Shown here in pieces: positions 17,248 to 26,840 of a stretch of 64,000 bases of DNA. Origin of the DNA: Alcaligenes ammonioxydans (GTDB taxonomy: Bacteria; Pseudomonadota; Gammaproteobacteria; Burkholderiales; Burkholderiaceae_B); the NCBI RefSeq assembly GCF_019343455.1, contig NZ_CP049362.1:124001-188000 (forward strand). The letters run 5' to 3'. The notes under the pieces were generated by a model, which searched no databases, was not told the origin of the DNA, and saw only the letters and a list, made by a program, of their open reading frames with translations. A program made the translations under genes and the position numbers. The number at the start of each line of letters is the position of its first letter. Positions within the stretch are counted from its first letter, which is position 1.

Positions 17248-19108
17248 GAAAGACTCCTGGTTGCAAAGAGGAGACCGGTGCGCGCTTGGCAAACTCGTGC
17301 AGCTGCCGATCTTTGTTATACGGAAAAATATTTTCGATCCGACCTTGCGTTACCCGCAAGCGACATTGAGACCACCATTCAGGCTCCAGCAATTCTGCAT
17401 GGTGGGCCATGAAGGCTTTGCGAATGCGTGGGTCGGTCAATAGAAAGTAGCCGAATTCTTCGGGAAATACATCGTTTGGGCCAATCGGATACCAAGGTTC
17501 GCTCGCCATTTCGGCTTCTTCGTTCGGTGCGGGCGGAATGGCGCGGAAATTCATCTCGCGCATATGCTGGATTTCGTCGTAGTCATAAAAGACGACGCGG
17601 CCCAGACGGGTCACCCCAAAGTTCTTGAACAACATGTCGCCGGGGAAAATGTCGGCGGCCGCCAGCTCGCGGATTGCCTTGCCGTACTGGTCGACAGCGG
17701 CGTTCAGGGCGGGATCGCTGGCCTTGTTCAGGTACAGGTTCAGGGGAGTCATGCGCCGTTCGATATAGACGTGGCGCAGCAAGATGGTGTCTTCGGACTC
17801 TTCCAGCAGGCTGGGCACTTCGCGCCGCAACTCTTCCAGCAAGGCTTGTGAAAAGCGGGCCTTGGGCAAGGCAACCTGCGCGTAATCCCAGGTGTCAGCC
17901 ATGCGCCCGACACGATCATGCTTTTTGACCAGCTGGTATTTGCTGCGCACCGTGGCATGATCCATGCCCTGCTTTTGAATGCGGTCGCGAATCAGCTTGA
18001 AGACATAAGGGTAAGACGGCAGCGTAAAGACGGTCATCACCATACCGGCAATACCGGGAGCCAGATCAAAGTGATCGTGCGAGTGCGACAGGTGGTGCAG
18101 AAAGTCGCGGTAGAACAGCGTCTTGCCCTGCTTTTGCAGACCGATGGCGGTATAAAGCTCGGCCTTGGGCTTGCGTGGCAGCAGGCTGGACAGGAAGTCC
18201 ACATAGGCCGACGGGGCTTCCATATCGACCAGGAAGTAGGCGCGCGTAAAGCTGAACAGCGTGGACAGGTCGTCAGTGGTGTGCAGCAAGGCGTCGATGT
18301 ACAAATGTCCGGAGGGGCGATGCAAAATGGCCAGCGAAAAAGGCAGCACTTCGCCTTGATTGATCAGGCGGCCCACCACATAGGCCCCCTTGTTGCGAAA
18401 GAACAGGGAGTTCAGCACCTGAATCTGGCAGTCTGAGCCAATGCGCGAACCATAGCCCCGTGGCAGACGGCGACACAGCTGACGCACCGCCATGCGAGCC
18501 AGCGTGCGCACATCGCGTGGCAGGTCGGCAAAGGGGGCGGCCAGACCGAAGTCGGCCAGCATACTGGTTAGACTGGCTTCCAGACCTTCTTCGGTGGGGT
18601 AATAGACCCGATACGAAGGCAGCGCGCCGTCCAGATAATCCGTGGCAACGGCTGGGCGCACGAAAATGAATTCGTTGCGAAAGTAGTGCCGATGCAAGAC
18701 GCGGCAGGAGACGGAGTTAAAGAACGTCTCGGCGCATTCCGGCTGTCGGTGACCCGAGAGCAGGCGTACAAACTCTGCCTTGGCCTGTAGCCACAATTGC
18801 TGCTGGGCCTCGTCCAGGTGGGCCGGTGCCGACGGTGTCGGTTGATGCAGACGCAGATTCTGGCTGAGCATGGCCGCGCACTCGCGCACTCGCGTGGCGT
18901 AATACTCGATACGCTCACGGGACAGTTGCTGGATGCCATGCCAGTCCCCCGATTCGTACAAGGACTTGGCGCGCTGGGCGCTATAGCGAAACAGCGCATA
19001 GTGGCGATTGAAACCATCCAGCATGGCCTGAGCGACCTGGGTCGCGGTCATCGCCGGTTTTTGAACCGGAGTGATGACCGTGGTTTCGCCAAAATCAGGG
19101 TTGGACAT
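17240..19108 (-). CDS. aceK: isocitrate dehydrogenase kinase/phosphatase
   Basis: Protein of 622 residues, longer than the E. coli enzyme (578). Family marks include RNEFIFVRPAVATDYLDG, YVVGRLINQGEVLPFSLAI, LFSFTRAYFLVDMEAPSAYVDFL and the catalytic region FGVTRLGRVVFYDYDEIQHM. It phosphorylates and dephosphorylates isocitrate dehydrogenase, steering acetyl-CoA flux into the glyoxylate shunt. It lies between the isovaleryl-CoA dehydrogenase and thiolase genes in the same operon, so it should rise when leucine or isovalerate gives acetyl-CoA. No aceA or aceB gene is in the window. Confidence 0.96.
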   Translation of the reverse strand: MSNPDFGETTVITPVQKPAMTATQVAQAMLDGFNRHYALFRYSAQRAKSLYESGDWHGIQQLSRERIEYYATRVRECAAMLSQNLRLHQPTPSAPAHLDEAQQQLWLQAKAEFVRLLSGHRQPECAETFFNSVSCRVLHRHYFRNEFIFVRPAVATDYLDGALPSYRVYYPTEEGLEASLTSMLADFGLAAPFADLPRDVRTLARMAVRQLCRRLPRGYGSRIGSDCQIQVLNSLFFRNKGAYVVGRLINQGEVLPFSLAILHRPSGHLYIDALLHTTDDLSTLFSFTRAYFLVDMEAPSAYVDFLSSLLPRKPKAELYTAIGLQKQGKTLFYRDFLHHLSHSHDHFDLAPGIAGMVMTVFTLPSYPYVFKLIRDRIQKQGMDHATVRSKYQLVKKHDRVGRMADTWDYAQVALPKARFSQALLEELRREVPSLLEESEDTILLRHVYIERRMTPLNLYLNKASDPALNAAVDQYGKAIRELAAADIFPGDMLFKNFGVTRLGRVVFYDYDEIQHMREMNFRAIPPAPNEEAEMASEPWYPIGPNDVFPEEFGYFLLTDPRIRKAFMAHHAELLEPEWWSQCRLRVTQGRIENIFPYNKDRQLHEFAKRAPVSSLQPGVFHD

Positions 19109-19120
19109 GCCTCTGCCTTT

Positions 19121-20299
19121 TTAGGCGGTTTCAGCGAACAGTTCGCGGCCGATCAGCATGCGGCGAATTTCACTGGTGCCCGCGCCGATCTCGTACAGCT
19201 TGGCATCGCGCCACAGGCGGCCTGTGGGGAATTCGTTGATGTAGCCGTTGCCGCCCAGAATCTGGATGCCTTCGCCGGCCATCCAGGTGGCTTTTTCAGC
19301 GCTGTACAGGATGGCGGCCGCGCAGTCTTTACGCACGGAGCGCACGTGAGCGGCGCCCAGACGATCCAGGTTCTTGCCCACGGCATAGCACAGGGCGCGG
19401 CTGGCTTGAAGGGTGGTGTACATATCGGCCACCTTGCCTTGAATCAGTTGAAATTCGCCAATGGCCTGGCCGAATTGCTTGCGGTCGTGGATGTAGGGAA
19501 TGACGACGTCCATGACGGCTTGCATGATGCCCAGCGGGCCACCGGCCAGTACGGCGCGTTCGTAGTCCAGGCCGGACATCAGCACTTTGACGCCGCCATT
19601 GAGCTGGCCCAACACGTTTTCTTCAGGCACTTCACAGTCCTGGAACACCAGTTCGCCCGTGTGGCTGCCGCGCATGCCTAGTTTGTCCAGCTTCTGGGCG
19701 ACGGAAAAACCGGCAAAATCCTTTTCGATCAGAAAGGCGGTAATGCCGCGTGCGCCGGCTTGCGGGTCCGTTTTGGCGTACACCACCAGGGTGTCAGCGT
19801 CCGGACCGTTGGTAATCCACATTTTGGAGCCATTGAGCACGTAGCGATCGCCTTTCTTTTCGGCGCGCAGCTTCATGCTGACCACGTCCGAACCAGCACC
19901 GGGCTCACTCATGGCCAGGGCACCGATATGCTCGCCGCTGATCAGTTTGGGCAGGTATTTCTGCTTCTGGGCTTCTGTCCCGTTGCGGTTGATCTGGTTC
20001 ACACAGAGGTTGGAGTGCGCGCCGTAGGACAGGGCTACCGAGGCGCTGGCACGGGAGATTTCCTCCATCGCGATCATGTGGGCCAGATAACCCAGGTTCG
20101 CACCACCGTATTCTTCGCTGACGGTCATGCCCAGCAAACCCATCTCACCGAACTTCTTCCACAAGTGCATGGGGAACTGGTCATCGTGATCCAGTTGAGC
20201 CGCTAAGGGGGCAATTTCGGCCTGGGAGAAGTCGGCGACAGCGTCGCGCAGCATGTCCAGGTCGGAGCCAAGATCGAAATTCAGGCCGGGCAGGCTCAT
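19121..20299 (-). CDS. liuA: isovaleryl-CoA dehydrogenase
   Basis: Acyl-CoA dehydrogenase of 392 residues. The block [15 protein letters not shown] carries glutamate at the position used as the catalytic base in isovaleryl-CoA dehydrogenases. Other marks are [53 protein letters not shown]. It oxidises isovaleryl-CoA to 3-methylcrotonyl-CoA, the substrate of the carboxylase encoded nearby. It is the first gene after a perfect LiuR operator candidate and is followed 12 bases later by aceK. Confidence 0.94.
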   Translation of the reverse strand: MSLPGLNFDLGSDLDMLRDAVADFSQAEIAPLAAQLDHDDQFPMHLWKKFGEMGLLGMTVSEEYGGANLGYLAHMIAMEEISRASASVALSYGAHSNLCVNQINRNGTEAQKQKYLPKLISGEHIGALAMSEPGAGSDVVSMKLRAEKKGDRYVLNGSKMWITNGPDADTLVVYAKTDPQAGARGITAFLIEKDFAGFSVAQKLDKLGMRGSHTGELVFQDCEVPEENVLGQLNGGVKVLMSGLDYERAVLAGGPLGIMQAVMDVVIPYIHDRKQFGQAIGEFQLIQGKVADMYTTLQASRALCYAVGKNLDRLGAAHVRSVRKDCAAAILYSAEKATWMAGEGIQILGGNGYINEFPTGRLWRDAKLYEIGAGTSEIRRMLIGRELFAETA

Positions 20300-20345
20300 G
20301 AGACACTCCGTGGAAATAAATGGGTTGTAGAATCCTATTTATATT

Positions 20346-20361
20346 ACGTTTACGTAAACGT
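20346..20361. promoter_or_regulatory. LiuR operator candidate upstream of liuA
   Basis: ACGTTTACGTAAACGT is a perfect 16-base palindrome, 46 bases upstream of the liuA start. Its core TTTACGTAAACGT recurs in front of liuR. MerR-type regulators bind such sites between or near promoter elements. Confidence 0.75.
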
Positions 20362-20380
20362 CATATATATGGGTTTTCCC

Positions 20381-20773
20381 TTATCGGGATTCCTGCTTTA
20401 ACTGTTCACTCATGGTGTGACAGATGTCGAGCTGATCCTGAATTTCCTGCAAGGTCTGATCCAGGTCCTGCCGCTGCCGCTCCAGGCGCAGGCGATGCTC
20501 GTTTAGCACTTCCTGATAATGCTTAAGCTGCGAAGCGGTGTCCATCGGGGATTCATACATATTGATCAGCCGCAGGATCTCCGATAACTGCAGTCCCAGC
20601 CGTTTGCCGCGCAGGGCCAGCTTCAGGCGGGCACGATCGCGGGGCTGATAAATGCGCTGGGTACCTTGGCGCAGCGGGCTCAAGATTCCTTGGTCTTCAT
20701 AGAAACGCAGGGTTCGGGGCGTAATGCCGAACTCATGCGCCAGATCCGATATTGTCCAGGTTGTCGTTGTCAT
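20381..20773 (-). CDS. liuR: MerR-family regulator of leucine/isovalerate degradation
   Basis: Protein of 130 residues. The N-terminal MerR helix-turn-helix is seen in TISDLAHEFGITPRTLRFYEDQGILSPLRQGTQRIYQPRDRARLKL, then a coiled-coil linker. No cysteine-rich metal site is present, which fits the acyl-CoA responsive LiuR group. It lies directly upstream of liuA on the same strand with palindromic sites both in front of it and between it and liuA, so autoregulation and control of the operon are likely. Confidence 0.9.
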   Translation of the reverse strand: MTTTTWTISDLAHEFGITPRTLRFYEDQGILSPLRQGTQRIYQPRDRARLKLALRGKRLGLQLSEILRLINMYESPMDTASQLKHYQEVLNEHRLRLERQRQDLDQTLQEIQDQLDICHTMSEQLKQESR

Positions 20774-20784
20774 TTTTAGTGTGA

Positions 20785-20797
20785 TTTACGTAAACGT
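20785..20797. promoter_or_regulatory. second LiuR operator candidate, between liuR and the metallo-hydrolase gene
   Basis: TTTACGTAAACGT shares 13 bases with the site before liuA and continues into GTAAAC. It is placed 12 bases upstream of the liuR start and about 130 bases upstream of the divergent metallo-hydrolase gene. Confidence 0.65.
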
Positions 20798-20923
20798 AAA
20801 CTATCATGCCATAGAGCCAGGGTGCGAACCAGGGTCTGTGAGGCTTCTTTTACGCTTAACAGGCCCTAGCCTTTTAGTATGGACAGCCCTTACGTCTTGC
20901 AAGAGCTATTCATTGGAGTGAGC

Positions 20924-22000
20924 ATGAATCCTAACGAACAAAAATTGAATTATCCCTGGGCAGATACCCTGCCCCCACCGGGTGGCAGCCTGGAGGTCGC
21001 ACCGGGGGTGCGATGGTTGCGCATGCCTTTGCCCTTTGCGCTGGATCACATCAATCTGTGGCTGTTGCGCGACCAGATCGAGGGTCGCGACGGTTGGACT
21101 ATTGTGGACTGTGGTGTCGCCCGCCCTGAAGTGCGCGCGCTGTGGGAACAGGTTTTTCAGCATGAACTGGACGGTTTGCCTGTCCTGCGCGTGATCGTGA
21201 CTCATATGCACCCTGACCACATTGGCTTGGCCGACTGGTTATGCCAGCGTTGGAATGCTCCTTTGTGGATCAGCATGACCGATTACGCCACGGCTCGCTT
21301 GTGGTCGGGTGCGGGTGGACGACAGACGGGTGCGGAAGCGGGCGGCCCGAATGGTGTGGCGGCAGAGGCGCATTTTGTCCGTCACGGTCTGCAAGATGAG
21401 AAAGCCCGTGAGCAGATTCGCAGCCGGGGCGATTACTACCCTTCGATGGTGCCTTCAGTGCCCGAGCGTTTTGTGCGCTTGATGGATGGTCAGCGTGTGG
21501 TGATCGCCGGTCGCCCCTGGCGTTTGATCGTGGGTTACGGCCATGCGCCCGAGCATATGTCCTTGTACTGCGAAGCGCTGAAGGTGCTGATCTCCGGTGA
21601 CATGCTCTTGCCGCGTATCTCCACCAATATCAGCGTGTTCGATACCGAGCCCTTTGCCAATCCTTTGCCCTTGTACCTGAATTCCTTGCTGTCTTATCAG
21701 GATCTGGCCGCGGATACCCTGGTGCTGCCCTCACATGGCAAACCTTTCCGTGGCATGCATGAGCGCATTCGTCAGCAGCAGGAACATCATGCCGAGCGAC
21801 TGGAAGAGGTCCTGCAAGCGTGTGACCAGCCCTGTACGGCAGCCGACATCTTGCCGGTGCTGTTTCATCGCAAGCTCGATTCGCATCAGATGACTTTTGC
21901 CATGGGCGAGGCCATTGCTCATTTGCACGCCTTGTACTTTGACGGTCGTTTGTGTCGCCAGATGGGCGAGGACGGGGTGTACCGCTTCCAGCGCACATGA
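20924..22000 (+). CDS. MBL-fold metallo-hydrolase
   Basis: Protein of 358 residues with the metallo-beta-lactamase fold zinc motif THMHPDHIG (HxHxDH), later ligands in YGHAPEHMSL and ISGDMLLPRI, and a C-terminal helical extension. ATG 20924 has GGAGTG eight bases upstream and matches the expected start. It is divergent from liuR, sharing its operator region, so it may belong to the LiuR regulon, where hydrolases of this type could act on thioesters. The substrate is not known. Confidence 0.88.
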   Translation: MNPNEQKLNYPWADTLPPPGGSLEVAPGVRWLRMPLPFALDHINLWLLRDQIEGRDGWTIVDCGVARPEVRALWEQVFQHELDGLPVLRVIVTHMHPDHIGLADWLCQRWNAPLWISMTDYATARLWSGAGGRQTGAEAGGPNGVAAEAHFVRHGLQDEKAREQIRSRGDYYPSMVPSVPERFVRLMDGQRVVIAGRPWRLIVGYGHAPEHMSLYCEALKVLISGDMLLPRISTNISVFDTEPFANPLPLYLNSLLSYQDLAADTLVLPSHGKPFRGMHERIRQQQEHHAERLEEVLQACDQPCTAADILPVLFHRKLDSHQMTFAMGEAIAHLHALYFDGRLCRQMGEDGVYRFQRT

Positions 22001-22114
22001 AGAACGAGTCCGCTCCTTAATAAGGACCGGCAATATAGTGATTGAAAGCAGGGGCGACCCGCTCTGTCGGCCTGTGGTAGCGTAGAGTTTTTCTTGCTAC
22101 CGCCTGCCGACACT

Positions 22115-23311
22115 ATGAGTTCTGATCTCGCCCTGGACACCGCCCTGCAACATACTGGTCTGGCACCGTTCGATCCGCACACGGATGCGGCGCCGGTGGC
22201 CGTACCGATCATGCGCACCAGTACGGTGCGCTTTCGTAATCTGGATGCTTTGGACCGCGCTCAGGCTGACAAGGCCGATCCAGAAAAACGCTCGGTCACC
22301 TATGGGCGCTCGGGCATGGATACCCACGCCGCCCTGGAGCAGGTGTTCTGTCAGCTTGAGTCTGCCACCCAGGCCTTGCTGGCGCCCTCGGGCATGGCGG
22401 CCATTACCCTGGCTTTGCTGGCCTTGCTGGATTCGGGCGATCATGTGCTGATTGCGGACAGCGCCTATGGTCCGGTCCGCTATCTGGAAAAGACGGTGCT
22501 GCGTCGCATGGGCATACAGGCCACGTTCTGCGCGCCGACCCCTGAGGAAATGGAACGCCATCTGCAAGCCAACACCCGCATGGTGTACGTGGAATCGCCT
22601 GGTTCCCTGCTCATGCAGATGCTGGATATGCCCGCCTTGGCCGCGTTTGGACGCCAGCACAATTTGTTGCTGGTCACGGACAATACGTGGGGCTCGGGTT
22701 ATATCTACCGTCCGCTGGCGTTGGGCTTTGATGTCTCCATCGTGGCGGGAACCAAGTATGTGGCAGGTCACTCCGACCTGATGCTGGGCGCGGTCATGTC
22801 GGCCGATCCGCAACTGAACAAGCGCTTGCACGACAACCATTATGCTCTGGGGTTTTCCATCAGTGCGGACGATGCCTGGCTGGCCTTGCGGGGCGCGCGC
22901 ACCCTGCCCATCCGCATGCGTGAAAGTGCTGCCAATGCGCTGGCCGTGTGCCAGTTTCTTGACAGTCGTCCTGAAGTCACTCGGATCTATCACCCTGCCT
23001 GGCCTCACGACCCCGGCCATGCTTTGTGGCAGCGAGACTGTACGGGCTCCAACGGGATGTTGTCGGTCCAACTGGCACTGAACCCTGTGCAGGCGCGTGT
23101 GTTTGTGGATGCCCTGACATTGTTCGGTATCGGCTTTTCCTGGGGCGGCTTTGAAAGTCTGGTGCAACTGGTGGATACGGCATTCCTGAGCGGCCACACG
23201 TATTGGGAACACAGTCAGGACAGTTTGGTGCGTTTGCATATTGGGCTGGAGTCGCCCAAGGATTTGTGCGCGGATCTGACGCAGGCTTTTGAGCAGGCCG
23301 CGCAGGGTTGA
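22115..23311 (+). CDS. metC: cystathionine beta-lyase-type trans-sulfuration PLP enzyme
   Basis: Protein of 398 residues of the Cys/Met metabolism PLP family. The PLP lysine is in SIVAGTKYVAGHSDLMLG; substrate and cofactor residues lie in TYGRSGMDTHAALE, PSGMAAITLALLALLDSGDH, DNTWGSGY and FSWGGFESLV. The FSWGGFESL end pattern favours cystathionine beta-lyase over gamma-synthase. It cleaves cystathionine to homocysteine, pyruvate and ammonia. No clear ribosome site precedes ATG 22115; an in-frame TTG at 22094 is a weaker choice. Confidence 0.87.
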   Translation: MSSDLALDTALQHTGLAPFDPHTDAAPVAVPIMRTSTVRFRNLDALDRAQADKADPEKRSVTYGRSGMDTHAALEQVFCQLESATQALLAPSGMAAITLALLALLDSGDHVLIADSAYGPVRYLEKTVLRRMGIQATFCAPTPEEMERHLQANTRMVYVESPGSLLMQMLDMPALAAFGRQHNLLLVTDNTWGSGYIYRPLALGFDVSIVAGTKYVAGHSDLMLGAVMSADPQLNKRLHDNHYALGFSISADDAWLALRGARTLPIRMRESAANALAVCQFLDSRPEVTRIYHPAWPHDPGHALWQRDCTGSNGMLSVQLALNPVQARVFVDALTLFGIGFSWGGFESLVQLVDTAFLSGHTYWEHSQDSLVRLHIGLESPKDLCADLTQAFEQAAQG

Positions 23312-23455
23312 GGCTAGCTGACACGGGATAAAGCAGACAGGCGCGCCCGCTGGGTGGGACGTTGCGTGCATGGGGCGGCCGACTTGTCGGACAAATGGCG
23401 GTCAGCGCCGTGGCGGCTTATGGACGCGGTATGGCCAGACCCGCGGTCACAGCGA

Positions 23456-23508
23456 TAAAAACGGCAACGGCCCTCAAGATCGGAATGTATTCCGTCTTGA
23501 GGGCCGTT
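23456..23508 (-). terminator. terminator downstream of dsbA
   Basis: A long hairpin has AACGGCCCTCAAGA paired with its exact complement and a GGAAT/ATTCC tip. A T5 run follows on the minus strand. The + side has no T run, so it serves dsbA. Confidence 0.85.
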
Positions 23509-23535
23509 GCTGCTATGGCGTGCCCAGCGTGTTGA

Positions 23536-24177
23536 TTAGCGGCTGGTGACCATTTTCACCAGCTCCTGGGCCTTGGTGATGCTTTCGTCGTAGCCATTGG
23601 CCAAGGAAGGCGACGTCACGAATTTGCCCCCCACAGCCAGGCTAGGTGTGCCCTGAATCTGGTAGGTATTGGACAGTTCATTGGCTTTGTTGGCCTTGGT
23701 CTGGACGCCAAAGGAGTTGAAGGTCTGCTCGAAGCGATCCTTGTCCACACCTTGCTTGGCCACCCAGGCCGAGATGGTTTTGGCATCGAAGATGCGTTCA
23801 CGTTTTTGGTGAATCGCATCAAACACCTTGGGGTGCAGGTCCAGGCGGTCCATGGCCTCCAGGGTGTAGTAGAGCTTTTGCAGGTCGGTCATGCCGGCAT
23901 TGAAGGCAACCGGCACACGGCGCAGCACGACATTGTCAGGCAGGGTCTTGGCCCAGGCTTCAACCTTGGGTTCGAGGATGGCGCAATGTGGGCAGCTGTA
24001 GGAGAAAAACTCCAGCACTTCGGTTTTGCCGACGCTGTCCGAGGGCTGAGCCGCAGGCAGGGTAACGTAGCCTTGGTTGGCTTGTTGAGCCAGCGCGCTG
24101 GTGGTGGGCAGCAAGCTTGCCCCGGCCAACAGACTGGCACCGACCAGGGATCGTACAAACAATGCGTTCAGCTTCAT
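23536..24177 (-). CDS. dsbA: periplasmic thiol:disulfide interchange protein
   Basis: Protein of 213 residues with a signal peptide (MKLNALFVRSLVGASLLAGASLLPTTSALAQ, cut after LAQ). The redox site CPHC is in FFSYSCPHCAILEPKV and the cis-proline loop is GTPSLAVGGKF. It oxidises cysteine pairs in exported proteins. It follows the SPOR gene and argS on the same strand, a gene order common in Alcaligenaceae, and ends at a strong terminator. Confidence 0.95.
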   Translation of the reverse strand: MKLNALFVRSLVGASLLAGASLLPTTSALAQQANQGYVTLPAAQPSDSVGKTEVLEFFSYSCPHCAILEPKVEAWAKTLPDNVVLRRVPVAFNAGMTDLQKLYYTLEAMDRLDLHPKVFDAIHQKRERIFDAKTISAWVAKQGVDKDRFEQTFNSFGVQTKANKANELSNTYQIQGTPSLAVGGKFVTSPSLANGYDESITKAQELVKMVTSR

Positions 24178-24266
24178 GAATCAATTTCCTTAAGGGGGAA
24201 GATGAGGTCTATGACCTGTGCAAGGGAGGAAAAGTTCACCTCGGGCCCGTTTTCATCGTTAAGGGC

Positions 24267-25010
24267 TCAGGGCCGTACGACGGAGGTGTCAATTTTTTCC
24301 TCGGCCAGCCGGCTGCGTGCCCGGTTCATTTCGTCTATGCCCTTGAAGGGCCCCAGGCGTACCCGGTTTACCGTCCCGCCATTGACCTGAGCACTTTGCA
24401 CGGACGCATTAAAGCCCAGCATCAGCAGGCGGGCCTTCATGGCTTCTGCATCGGCTGTGTTGCGAAATGCGCCCGCCTGCAGGTAATAAGGGGTCGAGGT
24501 CGTGGCGGGCTTGGCGGCCGCAGGGGGGGCGGCCGGTGCTGGTGCGGCCGGTTTGCTGGCAGCCGGTGCCGGGGCGCTTGGCGCGGACGGTGTGACTGCC
24601 GGAGCGGCCACCGTTGGCGCCGGTGTCCGGCGTGCCTCAGGCTGGCCGGCAGACTCGGACCCTATGGAAGGCAAGGTCGCAATCAGGTCGCCCAAGGCAT
24701 CGGGCGCAGCGGGTTTGGGCACATTGGGCAAATTGACGGGAGGCAGGGTCAAGCCGGGAATCGTGCCGCCCGGTGGCGGCGTCTGCCCGCTGGAGCTGCC
24801 ATACAGATCCCGGTTCGGGTCCAGTAAATCCCGCCCTTCAGGCAAGGCAACGGTAGGTTTGTCCCGACTGGCCTTGTCGACAAAGGGCATGGGCACTTTG
24901 GTGACAAACAGGGCCACCGCCACTGCGGCGCCCAGGCCCAGAATCAGGCCAATCAGAATGCCGGTATACGTACCGCCGGAACTGCCGGATTTTTTTCGTG
25001 CTCTTGCCAT
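24267..25010 (-). CDS. SPOR-domain membrane protein, FtsN-like
   Basis: Protein of 247 residues. It has a short basic N-terminus, one membrane helix (about residues 17-40), a long proline/alanine-rich periplasmic linker with PAAPAPAAPPAA-type repeats, and a C-terminal SPOR domain (YYLQAGAFRNTADAEAMKARLLMLGF onward). SPOR domains bind denuded glycan strands at the division septum, so a role in cell division or wall handling is likely. It is 14 bases downstream of argS and upstream of dsbA. Confidence 0.88.
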   Translation of the reverse strand: MARARKKSGSSGGTYTGILIGLILGLGAAVAVALFVTKVPMPFVDKASRDKPTVALPEGRDLLDPNRDLYGSSSGQTPPPGGTIPGLTLPPVNLPNVPKPAAPDALGDLIATLPSIGSESAGQPEARRTPAPTVAAPAVTPSAPSAPAPAASKPAAPAPAAPPAAAKPATTSTPYYLQAGAFRNTADAEAMKARLLMLGFNASVQSAQVNGGTVNRVRLGPFKGIDEMNRARSRLAEEKIDTSVVRP

Positions 25011-25024
25011 ATCTGCCTATGGGT

Positions 25025-26710
25025 TTACATACGTTCAGGTGCCGATACACCCAGCAGGTTCAGACCATTGCGGATGACTTGGGCGCAGGCCTGGGCCAGA
25101 CGAAGGCGAGCCAGACGCAAGGCAGTGTCGTCTACCGACACGCGCTCGGCGTTGTACCAGGAGTGGAAGTCCGCGGCGCAGTCGCGCAGCCAGAACGCAA
25201 TGTGATGAGGTGCCAGTTCGCGGGCGGACTGGGCCAGCACGGCGGGGTATTCGGACAGGCGTTGCAGCAAGGCAATCTCGGTGGGGGCGGTCAGGGGCGT
25301 GATGTCGGCCCCCGGTACCTGATCGAGCAGCTCTGCCGACTGGTTCAACACGGAGTTGATGCGGGCATGAGCGTACTGGATGTAATAGACCGGGTTTTCT
25401 TCGCTCTTGGACAAGGCCAGATCGATATCGAATACGAATTCGGAGTCGGCACGACGCTGGATCAGGAAGAAACGCACGGCATCCTGGCCCACCCATTCGA
25501 TCAGATCACGCAAGGTGACGTAACTGCCGGCACGTTTGGAGATTTTCACTTCCTGGCCATTGCGCACGACTTTCACCATCTTGTGCAGAATATAGGCTGG
25601 AAATTCCTTGGGGATACCCAGTCCCAGCCCTTGCAGGCCGGCGCGCACCCGGGCGATGGTGCCATGATGGTCGGTGCCCTGGATATTGATTACGTGGTGA
25701 AAGCCGCGCTCCCATTTGGTCACGTGGTAGGCCACATCGGGGACGAAGTAGGTATAGCCGCCTTCGGACTTGCGCATTACGCGGTCTTTATCGTCCCCTG
25801 TCCCCAGTTCGGTGGTGCGCAGCCATAGCGCGCCGTCCAGCTCGTAGGTGTGACCGGCGTCGATCAGGGCCTGCACGGTTTTTTCAACCTTGCCGGAGGT
25901 GTACAGCGAGCTTTCCAGGTAGAAATTGTCAAACTTCAGACCAAAGGCTTGCAGGTCCAAATCTTGCTCACGGCGCAAATAGGCCACAGCAAAGCGACGG
26001 ATGTCTTCCAGATTGTCCAAATCACCGCTGGCCGTGACAGACTCGCCATCAGCGGCCTGAACCGTTGCACCAGCCTGGTAATCGCGGGCGATATCCAGAA
26101 TGTAGTCACCCTTGTAGCCATCAGCGGGAAACTGCTCGCTGTCGGGTTCAATGCCCCGCGCACGGGCCTGTACGCTGGTGGTCAGATTGTCGATCTGGTT
26201 ACCAGCGTCGTTGTAGTAGAACTCCCGTGTCACGTCATAGCCTTGCGAGCTGAACACGCGACACAGTGAGTCGCCCAGGGCGGCTTGACGGGCATGACCG
26301 ACGTGCAAGGGGCCGGTAGGATTGGCCGACACGAACTCCACCATCAGTTTTTCATGGGTGGGCGCGGCGTGACCGAAATGCTCACCCTGCTCGGCGATGG
26401 CGTGCAGGACGGCCTGATGGGTGGCGGTGGACAGACGGAAGTTGATAAAGCCTGGGCCAGCAATTTCCGCGCCAGCCAGCAAGGCGGCGGCGTTCGGATC
26501 GGCCATCAGGGTATCGACGATTTGCTGAGCCAGCTCGCGCGGGTTGCGCCCGGCCGGTTTGGCCAGTTGCATGGCAATATTGCAGGCGGCATCACCGTGC
26601 GCGGCCACTTTGGGGCGCTCTAGCGTAATGGTCGGCTCAGCCTGGGGCAAGATGGCACGGACGGCAGCCTGAAGGCAGGCGATTAATTGAGATTGTTGCT
26701 CAGCAAGCAT
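25025..26710 (-). CDS. argS: arginyl-tRNA synthetase
   Basis: Protein of 561 residues, the usual ArgRS length. Class I motifs are [18 protein letters not shown] (HIGH) and [18 protein letters not shown] (KMSKS-like), with the DALR anticodon-binding domain at the end. It charges tRNA(Arg). ATG 26710 ([17 protein letters not shown]) is chosen by family length; the frame open to 26824 adds a spurious tail. It is the first gene of argS, SPOR protein, dsbA. Confidence 0.97.
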   Translation of the reverse strand: MLAEQQSQLIACLQAAVRAILPQAEPTITLERPKVAAHGDAACNIAMQLAKPAGRNPRELAQQIVDTLMADPNAAALLAGAEIAGPGFINFRLSTATHQAVLHAIAEQGEHFGHAAPTHEKLMVEFVSANPTGPLHVGHARQAALGDSLCRVFSSQGYDVTREFYYNDAGNQIDNLTTSVQARARGIEPDSEQFPADGYKGDYILDIARDYQAGATVQAADGESVTASGDLDNLEDIRRFAVAYLRREQDLDLQAFGLKFDNFYLESSLYTSGKVEKTVQALIDAGHTYELDGALWLRTTELGTGDDKDRVMRKSEGGYTYFVPDVAYHVTKWERGFHHVINIQGTDHHGTIARVRAGLQGLGLGIPKEFPAYILHKMVKVVRNGQEVKISKRAGSYVTLRDLIEWVGQDAVRFFLIQRRADSEFVFDIDLALSKSEENPVYYIQYAHARINSVLNQSAELLDQVPGADITPLTAPTEIALLQRLSEYPAVLAQSARELAPHHIAFWLRDCAADFHSWYNAERVSVDDTALRLARLRLAQACAQVIRNGLNLLGVSAPERM

Positions 26711-26840
26711 AGGAAAGGTCTGGATTGGTAGAAAGACAACCGGGACGAGTTGGTCAGGCCCCGGATGGAAGGCGCGGCATCGGCCCGCCGGATAGCCCCA
26801 CATGATAGCGTGATTTGACACCAAATTCTTTTCAAGAAGC

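Noticed and set aside
16201..17412. Open frame of 403 codons opposite the thiolase gene
   Set aside because: Shadow of the thiolase and the end of aceK; histidine/glycine-rich translation with no domain.
22010..22030. TCCTTAATAAGGA palindrome as a terminator after the metallo-hydrolase gene
   Set aside because: Weak AT-rich stem without a T run.
22097..23371. Open frame of 424 codons opposite the cystathionine beta-lyase gene
   Set aside because: Shadow; the plus strand carries the full PLP enzyme motifs.
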